From positions 2,976,001-3,040,000 of the forward strand of contig NZ_JACCFV010000001.1 of NCBI RefSeq assembly GCF_013410545.1: a DNA stretch of 64,000 nt, in the 5' to 3' direction. Positions 1 to 8,744 of the stretch are shown piece by piece; the first letter of the stretch is position 1; every line of letters begins with the position of its first letter. A program made the position numbers and the translations under genes. This stretch comes from Pseudoclavibacter chungangensis (GTDB taxonomy: Bacteria; Actinomycetota; Actinomycetes; Actinomycetales; Microbacteriaceae). The notes under the pieces were generated by a model. The model saw nothing but the letters and a program-made list of their open reading frames with translations, ran no database searches and had not been told where the DNA came from.

Positions 1-71
1 GTGAGGACGAGTGCCGCCGCGGCGGCCACCGCAGCGAGCACCGTCAGACGCCTCGTCTTCGTCCTGGTCAT
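1..71 (-). CDS. Osmoprotectant ABC transporter substrate-binding protein, N-terminal end only
   Basis: Only the first 23 codons lie in the window. They encode a basic stretch (MTRTKTRRLTV) followed by an alanine-rich hydrophobic run, which is a signal peptide. The ATG overlaps the TGA of the upstream permease by 4 bp (ATGA), so it is the last gene seen of a four-gene ABC operon. By position and signal peptide it should be the extracellular binding protein for glycine betaine, choline or carnitine. The ligand-binding domain and any lipobox cysteine lie outside the window, so the assignment rests on context. Confidence 0.7.
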   Translation of the reverse strand, partial: MTRTKTRRLTVLAAVAAAAALVL

Positions 72-865
72 GGTGTGTCCTTCCGTGGAGGGTCGGCTGG
101 AGGTGTGTGGACCGCATCGGGCGCGGGCCGTGAGTCGGACCGGGCCGCGACGCGTGCGGCGCTCCTGCGCCGTTCCCGCACCGAATCCCCGTCGCCCCGC
201 TCGCGTGCGCCGCGGGGCACGGCGGCCCACTGGACGAGTGCGAGCAGGCCGTCGAGCACGAGCGCGAACGCGGCGACGAGCACGGCACCGCCGAGGATGA
301 TGTCGTAGCGATTGAGCGGGAGCCCCTCGAAGATGTACCGCCCGAGGCCACCCACGTTCACGTACGCCGCGAGGGTGACGGTCGCGACGAGCTGGAGCGT
401 CGCCTGCCGGATCCCGCCCACGAGCAGCGGGAGCCCGAGCGGGATCTCGATCTTCCAGAGGATCTGCCGCTCGGTCATGCCGCACGCCCGGCCACCGTCG
501 ACGACGTCGTGCCCGACCGACTCCACGCCCGTGATCGCCCCCGCGAGGAGGGACGGGATCGCGAGCAGCACGAACGCGGTGACGGCCGCCTCGGGCTTGT
601 GCAGCACGCCGAAGACGAGCACGAGCACGAGGATGAGGCCGAACGAGGGCAGCGCGCGTGCCGCCCCGGCGACCGCGAGGGCCGCTTCGCGTCCGCGCCC
701 CGTGTGCGCGACGAACCACCCCGTCGGGATCGCGATGATCGAGGCGATCGCGAGCGAGACGGCCGTCAGCCCCAGGTGCTGCAAGGCGGCGAGCGGCACG
801 GCCGCATCGCCCGTGAGTCGATCGGGCGAGAACAGCCACGCGAGCGCCTCCGCGATGACGTTCAC
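68..865 (-). CDS. OpuC/ProW-type osmoprotectant ABC transporter permease (second)
   Basis: A 265-residue integral membrane protein with several hydrophobic helices. It has a BPD-type permease coupling loop around 'GMTERQILWKIEIPLG', the EAA-like contact with the ATPase. The C-terminus carries an Arg-rich tail of about 45 residues that probably lies in the cytoplasm. The GTG start at 865 overlaps the TGA of the preceding permease by 4 bp (GTGA), which fixes the start and indicates translational coupling. It would form the membrane channel with the neighbouring shorter permease, as in OpuCB/OpuCD pairs. The family assignment is firm; the exact substrate (betaine, choline, carnitine) cannot be read from sequence. 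Confidence 0.88.
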   Translation of the reverse strand: MNVIAEALAWLFSPDRLTGDAAVPLAALQHLGLTAVSLAIASIIAIPTGWFVAHTGRGREAALAVAGAARALPSFGLILVLVLVFGVLHKPEAAVTAFVLLAIPSLLAGAITGVESVGHDVVDGGRACGMTERQILWKIEIPLGLPLLVGGIRQATLQLVATVTLAAYVNVGGLGRYIFEGLPLNRYDIILGGAVLVAAFALVLDGLLALVQWAAVPRGARERGDGDSVRERRRSAARVAARSDSRPAPDAVHTPPADPPRKDTP

Positions 866-1520
866 GACGCCGCCTCCGCCCTGGTCCGGGCGGCGACCGC
901 GGTCCAGGGCATCGCGAGCCTGCCCGCGAGGCGGAGGGCGAGGTCGATGAGGAGCGCGAGCAGGACGACCGCGACGATCCCGATCGCGATCTCCCCGATG
1001 ATGCGTCGCTCGTAGCCGTCGGTGAACAGATAGCCGAGGTTGCGCACGCCGATGAGCACGCCGACGGTCGCGAGCGAGATCGTGCTGACGGCGGCCACAC
1101 GCAGGCCCGCGAGGATGACGGGGAACGCGAGCGGTAGCTCGACGGTCCAGAACCGGCGCGCGTCCCCGAACCCCACGGCCGTCGCGGACAGCCGGACGTC
1201 GGCGGGCACCGCGTCGAGGCCGTCGACGACCGAGCGGACGAGCAGCGAGACCGCGTAGACGGTGAGCGCGATCGTGAGGTTGAGCTCGCTCAGGTAGCTG
1301 ATCCCGAGGAGCGGCGGGAGGAGTGCGAACAGGGCGACCGACGGGATCGTGTAGAGCAGGCTCGTGACGACGAGGACGACCCCCCGGGTCCACGGCAGAC
1401 GCTGCGCGAGCCAGCCGAGCGGCACGGAGATGACGAGACCGAGCACGATCGGCACGATGCACTGCCGGAGGTGCTCGACGGCGAGTTCACCGACGAGCCC
1501 GAGATTCGCGAGGATCCAGG

Positions 1521-1524
<4 letters not shown>
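862..1524 (-). CDS. OpuC/ProW-type osmoprotectant ABC transporter permease (first)
   Basis: A 220-residue inner-membrane permease with about five or six hydrophobic helices. Its coupling loop, 'AVGFGDARRFWTVELPLAFP', matches the conserved cytoplasmic EAA region of binding-protein-dependent permeases. The GTG start overlaps the stop of the ATPase gene by 4 bp, and its own stop overlaps the start of the next permease. The four genes therefore form a tightly coupled operon. Two different permeases beside one ATPase is the typical layout of OpuC/OpuB-type osmoprotectant importers, rather than ProU with a single ProW. Confidence 0.88.
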
Positions 1525-2354
<830 letters not shown>

Positions 2355-2421
2355 GCTCCTTCCGGCCGGCGTGGGCGTTGGGCAGTCTACGGACGGCCCC
2401 GCCCGGCGCCGCCGCCCTCGG

Positions 2422-2907
2422 TCACGGACGGACATCTCCCGTCACGTACCGACATCCTCCCCCGTTGTCGACCCTCGCGGATTCACCGACCGTGGATGCG
2501 GGCGTGCGATCATGCCCGCGCTCCGCGCGGACGGCACCCGCCTCACCGTCGGTCGGTACGCCGGAGCGGGGCGGCGTCGCGCCCTCGGCACCCGCGAGCG
2601 GGCGCACGCGGGACGGGCCGAGGAGCCGGGTGTGGCCGACGATCTCCGCCGCGTGCTGCACGGCCCAGGCGGCGGCCGCATCGAGCGTCTCGAAGTTGCG
2701 GCACCAGGCCTGTCGTCCGTCGACGTCGATCCCGTCGTAGTACAGCGCGTAGCTTCGACGCGCCTCCCCGAGGTATCGCACCCACCCGAGCACCCGCTGC
2801 CCCGTGTGGACGCGCCAGACGCCCGTCGAGTGCTTCGTCGCGTTCGGGTGCGTCTGCACGGAGCGTTCGTCGATGCGGCGGAGGATCGACCCTCTGACCT
2901 TGACCAT
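2422..2907 (-). CDS. Hypothetical protein, 161 aa
   Basis: A soluble protein of unknown function. The N-terminal 90 residues look folded: a basic start (MVKVRGSILRRIDE), then aromatic-rich segments such as 'GWVRYLGEARRSYALYYDG' and an Ala-rich helix. The last 60 residues are low-complexity Gly/Pro/Arg and probably disordered. The ATG at 2907 is the first methionine giving a compact domain. It lies 67 bp upstream of the ATPase gene on the same strand. I do not recognise the family. Codon choice resembles its neighbours, so I regard it as a real gene, but the C-terminal end is less certain. Confidence 0.55.
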   Translation of the reverse strand: MVKVRGSILRRIDERSVQTHPNATKHSTGVWRVHTGQRVLGWVRYLGEARRSYALYYDGIDVDGRQAWCRNFETLDAAAAWAVQHAAEIVGHTRLLGPSRVRPLAGAEGATPPRSGVPTDGEAGAVRAERGHDRTPASTVGESARVDNGGGCRYVTGDVRP

Positions 2908-3040
2908 GCGGGCAGCGTACGGAGGGGTCCGGACATCGGCCGCCCCGGGCGCCCCCGGGCTCGCGGCCCCCGGCCTTCCCGCCCCGGAACCCCCGGATAC
3001 CCGGGTCGAGATCGTCGTCGCCGGCGCGCAGGCTGAGGAC

Positions 3041-3517
3041 ATGCACACGACCGCGAGCGACCCCGACACGAACGTCCCCGCGACGGACACCGGTGCATCC
3101 GATGCCGGAACCGCGCGCTCCGACATGGCGGGCACCACCGGCGCGAGCGCCACGACGGGGCGCTCGAGCGGCTCCCCGCGTCTCGGTCGGATCGCGCTCG
3201 TCGTGGCCGTCGTGGCGGCCGCGGGCTCCGTCGCCTGCGCGGCGATCGTCGGCGCGTCCGTCGGCCCGGCCGAGGTCGCGCTCGGCCCGAGGCTCGTCGA
3301 CCTGCCCGGGGCCCTCTTCTGGACCATCGCGGGCCTGCTCGCGTCGCAGCTGTTCTGGCTCGGGCTCGGGCTGGCGTCGATCGTCATGGGCGTCGTCTCG
3401 CTCGTGCGCGGTCACAGCTCGCGTGCCGCGGTCGGGGGCATCGTGCTCGCCGTGGCGTTCCCGTTGCTCTCGCTGTTCGTCCTCGTGTTGCTGATGCTCG
3501 CGACGAGCCCGCTCTGA
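3041..3517 (+). CDS. Small membrane protein, 158 aa, unknown function
   Basis: About 45 N-terminal Thr/Asp/Ala/Ser-rich residues (probably disordered and cytoplasmic) are followed by at least three hydrophobic segments: about residues 47-70, 82-110 and 120-150. The layout resembles small DUF4190-type actinobacterial membrane proteins, but no diagnostic motif is visible. The ATG at 3041 follows the purine-rich GGCTGAGGAC. An upstream in-frame extension runs antisense through the neighbouring gene and is rejected. It is divergent from the hypothetical gene at 2422-2907. Confidence 0.6.
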   Translation: MHTTASDPDTNVPATDTGASDAGTARSDMAGTTGASATTGRSSGSPRLGRIALVVAVVAAAGSVACAAIVGASVGPAEVALGPRLVDLPGALFWTIAGLLASQLFWLGLGLASIVMGVVSLVRGHSSRAAVGGIVLAVAFPLLSLFVLVLLMLATSPL

Positions 3518-3547
3518 GCCGCGCCGCGACGGGTGCCGGAGCGACGG

Positions 3548-3886
3548 CTAGGCGACGCCGCGATTCAGCCAGCGGGCGCCCGTGCGGCCGAGGCCGGCGG
3601 CGAGCGCGTCGACCGTCGGGCCGAGCGCCGGGTAGGCGGTCACGATCGCGCGGAGCAACTCCTCGTCCTGCCCGGGCGTCCGCCGGACGCCACCGTCGTC
3701 CTCGATGATCTCGTCGCGGAGGAGCAGCACGACGAGCTCGTCGACGCCCGGCAGCTCCTGCATGAACTCCCACGGGTCCTCACCGGCGCGGACGCGTCCC
3801 TCGACCATCGTGGCCCGCTCGTCCTCGGCCTCGGCGCGCAGCACCTCGAGGCTCGCACGACGGGTGACCTCGTATCTCGTGTCCAC
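3548..3886 (-). CDS. Hypothetical protein, 112 aa
   Basis: A small acidic soluble protein starting MDTRYEVTRRASLEVLRAEA with a GTG codon. It looks alpha-helical and contains the motif 'EDPWEFMQELPGVDELVVLLLRDEII'. No known domain is recognised. The composition is balanced and the strongly G/C-biased third codon positions match nearby genes, which favours a real gene. It is convergent with the small membrane protein gene, with 30 bp between the two stops. Confidence 0.5.
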   Translation of the reverse strand: MDTRYEVTRRASLEVLRAEAEDERATMVEGRVRAGEDPWEFMQELPGVDELVVLLLRDEIIEDDGGVRRTPGQDEELLRAIVTAYPALGPTVDALAAGLGRTGARWLNRGVA

Positions 3887-4011
3887 CGACGTCCACCCCC
3901 TCGTCCTCTCGCGGCCTCCCGAACGCGGAGCGCTGCGCGCACCCGCTCGGGAGGCCGAGTGTAGCGCGCCCGTCGAACCGATCGGGAACGCGCCGCCCGG
4001 ACGACACGATT

Positions 4012-4043
4012 CGGCCCCCGCGCACCGTGGTGCGCGGGGGCCG
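4012..4043 (-). terminator. Intrinsic terminator of the sugar-porter gene
   Basis: A perfect 15-bp G+C-rich stem (4012-4026 with 4029-4043) with a 2-nt loop lies about 40 bp downstream of the MFS stop codon on the minus strand. There is no long T-run, which is usual for high-G+C terminators. Confidence 0.7.
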
Positions 4044-4081
4044 GATCGAACGGGTGGTCGCGGCTGCGATCCCGGGCCCGA

Positions 4082-5566
4082 TCAGCTCAGGTGGATCGCC
4101 CCGGTCGTGACGTCCTCCTCGAGCTCCTCGAGCGTGCGGCCGCGCGTCTCGGGCACGAACTTGAGCACGAACAGGAACGCGATGGCGTTGACGATCGCGA
4201 ACACGACGAACAGGCCCATGCCGATGGCACCGACGATCGAGGGCACGAGCAGCGCGAGGACACCGTTCGCGACCCACAGCACGAAGACGGAGACACCCAT
4301 GCCGACCCCACGCATGTGTAGCGGGAAGATCTCGGACAGGTACACCCAGGTCGCGATGTTCAGGAACAGCTGGATCGAGCCGATCATGATCACGATGAGG
4401 ACGAGGAACGCCCACGGACGGATCGGGTTGCCCTCGGGGAAGAGCAGGATCATGCTGACCGCGATGAGCACGTGCGAGACGGCGGTCAGTCCGTAGCCCC
4501 ACAGGAAGTTCGTGCGGCGGTTGACCCGGTCCATCATGAAGAGCGCGATCGTCCCGCCGATCACCGCGATGACGCCGGGGGCGATGTTCACCCAGCCGAT
4601 CATGTCCTCGCTGAAGCCCGACTCGGCGAGCATGCGCTGGCCGTAGTACATGATCGCGTTCACACCGGTGAACTGTTGCGCGATGCCGAGTCCGCACGCG
4701 ATGACGAGGATGAGCAGGAGGTGCTTGTTCGAGAGCACGGCCCGGATCCCGAGCGCGCGGCTGTCGTTACGCTTCTCCTCGACGGCGACCTGCTCGATCT
4801 CGCCGAACTCCGCTTCCGCGCGCTCGTTCGAGCGGACGGTCTTCAGCACGCGAAGCGCCTCCTCACCGCGACCCTTCTCGATGAGCCAGCGGGGTGACTC
4901 CGGCATCCGCAGCATGCCGATGAAGAGGAAGATCGCGGGGATGGCGCAGATCGAGAACATGATGCGCCACACGCCGTCGTGGTGGCCCCAGAGGGCTGCG
5001 ATGATCGCGTTCACCACGAACGCGGCGAGCTGACCGATGACGATCGCGAGCTCGTTGCGCCCCGAGAGCGAGCCGCGGATCTCGTACGGTGCGAGCTCCG
5101 CGAGGTAGATCGGCACGACCGTCGACGCGCCGCCCACGGCCAGGCCGAGGACGATGCGCCCGAGGACGAGCAGCGAGAAGCCGAGCGTCGTGTGCGTTCC
5201 GTGCTCGGGGCCGCCCGGCGACGTGATGACGAGCAGCGTTCCCGCGAAGAACATCACGGAGAGCGCGATGATCGTACGACGACGACCGATCTGGTCAGCG
5301 AGACGTCCGCCGATCATGGCGCCGATGGCCGCCGCGAAGATGAGCGAACTGATCACGATCCCGATCTGGATCGTGTCGAATCCCATCTCCGCCTGCAGCG
5401 GCCGCTCGGCCCCGTTGGCGACTCCCGTGTCGTACCCGAAGAGCAACCCACCGAAGGTCGCAATGAGTGCGACGACCCCCAGGCGCTTGCGGTGCGGACC
5501 GTCAGTGAGTGGGGGAAGCGACGCACCCCCACTCGACGTATGCGCCCCAGCCGGACTTCCGGACAT
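4082..5566 (-). CDS. Sugar porter family MFS transporter
   Basis: A 494-residue 12-helix transporter of the sugar porter (SP) family. Diagnostic motifs are GGRLADQIGRRR after TM2, 'MPESPRWLIEKGR' before the central loop, 'QQFTGVNAIMYYG' in TM7 and 'PETRGRTLEELEED' after TM12. It should import a monosaccharide or polyol by proton symport. The ATG at 5566 is preceded by GAAGGAG. It lies just downstream of a decayed LacI-type regulator and of remnants of sugar isomerase and dehydrogenase genes, so it is probably the surviving transporter of a sugar or inositol-like locus. Whether it is still expressed and with what substrate cannot be told. Confidence 0.9.
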   Translation of the reverse strand: MSGSPAGAHTSSGGASLPPLTDGPHRKRLGVVALIATFGGLLFGYDTGVANGAERPLQAEMGFDTIQIGIVISSLIFAAAIGAMIGGRLADQIGRRRTIIALSVMFFAGTLLVITSPGGPEHGTHTTLGFSLLVLGRIVLGLAVGGASTVVPIYLAELAPYEIRGSLSGRNELAIVIGQLAAFVVNAIIAALWGHHDGVWRIMFSICAIPAIFLFIGMLRMPESPRWLIEKGRGEEALRVLKTVRSNERAEAEFGEIEQVAVEEKRNDSRALGIRAVLSNKHLLLILVIACGLGIAQQFTGVNAIMYYGQRMLAESGFSEDMIGWVNIAPGVIAVIGGTIALFMMDRVNRRTNFLWGYGLTAVSHVLIAVSMILLFPEGNPIRPWAFLVLIVIMIGSIQLFLNIATWVYLSEIFPLHMRGVGMGVSVFVLWVANGVLALLVPSIVGAIGMGLFVVFAIVNAIAFLFVLKFVPETRGRTLEELEEDVTTGAIHLS

Positions 5567-5679
5567 ATTCGACTCCTTCGTCTACTTTCGCACTCTTCAC
5601 CAGTACGTGAAGAGTCGAGCTGATCGTATCAATGTCACGACAATACGACAATAGATCGACAGGGATCCGGGCCGTGCCG

Positions 5680-6465
5680 TCCGACACCGGTGTCGGGCCG
5701 GTGGTCCGCCCCGTATCCGGGCGCGTCGAACGCCGGACGACCACCCGGGAGCCGCCGGCTCACCGCCCAGGTGCTCGAGCCGGAGTTGTGCGGCGGTCCG
5801 GCCGAGCTCGCGTGTCCGGTGACTCACGGACACCAGCTCGATGAGCGGGGAGCACGATCTCGATCGCGTCGAATCCGACGACCGACACCTCGTCGGGCAC
5901 GCGGATGCCGCGCTCACGAAGCGCCTAGAGTCCGTCGAGGGCCGCGAGGTCGTTGTGGGTGAAGACCGCCGTGAAGCGCGAGCCGCTCTCGAGGCGTTCG
6001 CGGACCGCGGCTCGGCCGCCCGCGATGGACATGTCGGTCTCGACGAGCTGCGCCCGGTGCCCAGCATCGCCTCGCGATGGCCGTGGTGGGGCGGTGTCAA
6101 TGCTGTCGGGACGTGCAGGATGTCACGATGCCCGAGGCCGATGCAGTATTCCGTCACGCCGAATCGCTCGTCCGCGAGGACGCAGTCCACGATCCCAGCA
6201 TCGACCCTCCTCCTCGCGAGCGCCCTCGGCATCGTGCTCGCGAAGCGTTCCGCCGTCCGCTGTAGCCATCGAGGACGACACCGTCGACGCGCAACGACCA
6301 CAAGCGCCGCATGAGCGCGAGCTCCGTCTCGCCGTCGATCGACCCGACTGTGAGAACGGGCTGGATCGGCGTCTTCGCCGTTCCGTCGACGATCCCGCCG
6401 TGGATGTCGGCGAACACCGTGTTGCCGACGTCAGGCAGCATGATGTCGATCGCCTTCGTCCGACG
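5680..6465 (-). pseudogene. LacI-family transcriptional regulator, degenerate remnant
   Basis: Recognisable LacI effector-domain segments occur in order on the minus strand but in changing frames. These are 'LLPDVGNTVFADIHGGIVDG' and 'RRLWSLRVDGVVLDG' (about 6440-6250), then 'GLGHRDILHV' (about 6140-6110). Next come 'GRAAVRERLESGSRFTAVF' and 'HNDLAALDGL' followed by an in-frame TAG (about 6030-5930), then 'GIRVPDEVSVVGFDAIEI' (about 5920-5860) and 'HRTRELGRTAAQLRLEHLGG'. No single frame spans them and the helix-turn-helix N-terminus is missing. The 5' end appears fused to a truncated isomerase gene, suggesting a deletion. Boundaries are approximate. It once probably repressed the neighbouring sugar genes. 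Confidence 0.75.
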
Positions 6466-7223
6466 GTAACGGAGTTCCGAGCCCGCTCCGGTGCATGATC
6501 GACCGTGAGGCTCTCGAGACCGCTGCGCACGTCGACGGCCGCCTCGATCCGCGTGTCCTTCGCGTGCACGTGCACGATCGCCTCCCCGAACTCGGCGATC
6601 GCGACCAACGGATCGGCGCCCATCCGGATCAGGTGATTGTGGTCGACGTAGAGCCGACGATCCCCGATCTCATCACGGGGCGGGAGCGTGGACGGCACGT
6701 CGTACACGAGCTGATCCGCGTGCATCTCGACGGCGAGGTGCGCGACGCCGACAGCACGAGCGAACCGCGAGAACGCCGACCAGTACGGGAGCACGACGTC
6801 GTTCCACTGGCACTCGGGCATCGCGTTGGTCTCTGGTGGCCACGAGGTCGTGATCCCGTTCGACATCGCGTCACCGTGCGTACCCGCTGGCAGACCGGAC
6901 ATGAGAACGACCCGCTCGACCCCGAGCTCGCCCGCGAGCCGGATCGCGTCGCTCGCGCTCGCGTCCGCATCGTCCTCGCTCGGGTACAGATGGTTACCGC
7001 TCGCGTTCATCGCCGAGAACTCGAGGCCCACGTCGGCGGCCTTCGCACGCAGCTCCTCGCCTCGCGTCGACAAGGCCTGCAGACCGGGCACGTCGCAGTG
7101 GGGGCGCGGTGAGCAGCTGCCCGCGCCGAACGCGATCGTTTCGGCCCCGACGTGCTGCGCGTGTTCGGGCGCCCGCTCGGGAGTCAGCTCGGGACGGGTT
7201 TCCGTGAGGACGCCGATTCGCAC
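6466..7223 (-). pseudogene. Sugar phosphate isomerase/epimerase (xylose isomerase-like TIM barrel), 3'-truncated
   Basis: From GTG 7223 the frame reads MRIGVLTETRPELTPE and continues as a TIM-barrel isomerase/epimerase. Visible segments are 'AADVGLEFSAMNASGNHLYP', 'AVGVAHLAVEMHADQLVYD', 'VDHNHLIRMGADP', 'EAIVHVHAKDTRIEAAVD' and 'LESLTVDHAPERARNSVTVG'. In this family the last stretch should lead into a Trp-rich segment and a C-terminal 'SIEHED' metal-binding strand. Instead homology stops near 6466 and sequence matching a LacI effector domain begins in another frame. About 250 of roughly 330 residues remain, without the C-terminal metal ligand, so the product is probably inactive. Confidence 0.72.
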
Positions 7224-7374
7224 GGCGTGACCCTTTCGTTTCCAGCACCGCGCGAATTCGGATCCATGAAAGACCTCGTGCTCGACACCCCGGTCCGGCG
7301 CGCGCTCATGCCTAACCACCAGATCGACGACAACGGCGCGAGAGCGCGGAAACGGCAGCGCGACGTGCAGAACC

Positions 7375-8368
7375 AACTGGGAGGTCGCGCTCGTCGATAC
7401 CGGCATGGCCGGACTGGCCCACGCGTGCGGCTATCGCAACGCGACGAGGCCCGGCGAGCTCGCCGACCTCATGGTCGAGTCGGCGGTCGTGATGGATGCG
7501 TCGGCCACGCCGGCCGAGGACGTCCGACGTCGCTACGGCTTCGCCGAGGCCACGAGCGACCTCGCCCGTGTGCTCGACGGCCCGACGATCGACGTCGTGA
7601 GCGTCGCGCTCCCGAACGTCGCACACCGCGAGGTGCTCGATGCGATCATCTGCAGCGGGCAACGCGTCCTCACAGAGAAGCCGCTCGGCCTCGACCACGC
7701 CGAGGCCGAGCTGCTCGCGCGTCTCGCGGCCGAGCAGGACGCGGTGCACGCGGTCGGCTTCTCGTACCGGCGCATCCCGGCACTCGCCGAACTCGCTCGC
7801 GTCGTCGCGGCAGGCCGGCTCGGCGGGACCCACCACTTCGAGTCGAGCTGTGACGCCGACCACGCGGCCTCCCCCGAGTGCCCCTTCGCGTGGCGCTTCG
7901 ACCGGGCCACGTCGGGCGGTGTCCCGCTCATCGACCTCGGGGTGCACGCGATCGATGCGATCGACTTCGCGGTCTCGCCCATCAACGAGGTGCTCGGCGC
8001 CGACCTCCGGACGCACATCGCCGTCAGGCGTGACCGCGAGGGGCGGGAGCGGGAGGGCACGAACGACGACGTCGCGACGGCGATCCCGCGGACGGCCTCC
8101 GCCGCACCGTTCTCCGCGCCCGCCGAGCTGACGCTCGCGTCGAACGACGGGACCGCCGAGAACCGTCGAACGCTTGATCCCGTCTCCCGGGCGTCCGGGC
8201 TCTGCTACGAGGCGGCCGCCGCCACGCGCGATCACCGACGGGTCGACCGAGTCGCCGCTCATGCCGCTCGCCGAGAGCATCGAGTCGCTGCGCATCCTGG
8301 ACGAGGTCGAGCGCCTCGTGCCGCGGCTGCGGCCGTCGCCCGACGATCCACCAACGTGGCACGCATGA
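7375..8368 (+). pseudogene. Gfo/Idh/MocA-family NAD(P) dehydrogenase, degraded
   Basis: The reading NWEVALVDTGMAGLAHACGY begins at 7375 without an in-frame start codon upstream. It continues as a good oxidoreductase N-terminus with 'DVVSVALPNVAHREVLDAI', 'VLTEKPLG' (the conserved EKP) and 'GGVPLIDLGVHAIDAIDF'. After about 8060 the frame turns into Arg-rich nonsense. A typical family C-terminus ('SPLMPLAESIESLRILDEVERL') appears in another frame at about 8240-8330, so much of the C-terminal domain has been deleted. It could also be the fused remains of two dehydrogenases. It is divergent from the isomerase remnant and completes the decayed sugar locus. Confidence 0.7.
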
Positions 8369-8369
8369 A

Positions 8370-8415
8370 ACGCGCGCACGGCCGGATTCCGATCGGGATC
8401 CGGCCGTGCGCGCGT
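8370..8415 (+). terminator. Hairpin terminator downstream of the dehydrogenase remnant
   Basis: A perfect 18-bp inverted repeat (8370-8387 with 8398-8415) with a 10-nt loop follows the remnant immediately, and has survived while the gene decayed. Confidence 0.65.
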
Positions 8416-8461
8416 CGTCCGCCACGTCGCCATCACCGGTGCGGGGCCTCGTGAACGCGAG

Positions 8462-8488
8462 AACCCCCGGCGATCCGCCGGGGGTTCC
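8462..8488 (-). terminator. Hairpin terminator after the tRNA pair
   Basis: A 12-bp perfect stem (GAACCCCCGGCG with its complement) and a 3-nt loop lie 6 bp downstream of the tRNA-Met 3' end on the minus strand. Confidence 0.75.
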
Positions 8489-8494
8489 GTCTGT

Positions 8495-8567
8495 AGCTGG
8501 AGCGGGGCTTGAACCCGCGACCTCACGATTATGAGTCGTGCGCTCTCACCAACTGAGCTACCCAGCC
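8495..8567 (-). tRNA. tRNA-Met (anticodon CAT)
   Basis: A 73-nt cloverleaf on the minus strand. The acceptor stem GGCTGGG pairs with TCCAGCT including G-U pairs. The D-arm contains AGCTCAGTTGG. The anticodon loop CTCATAA gives CAT, and the T-arm is GCGGG-TTCAAGC-CCCGC. No CCA is encoded. The elongator type is more likely than the initiator because the three G-C pairs typical of the initiator anticodon stem are absent. Confidence 0.92.
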
Positions 8568-8595
8568 GTATCACGCCGCCGGTAGAGCGGTGCGA

Positions 8596-8670
<75 letters not shown>

Positions 8671-8744
8671 GAGATGCCGTTCGGGCTTGTGGCTCGAAAT
8701 GGCACCGGTCGAGCATAGCACCTCGCGGGTGCCACGCTCACCAC

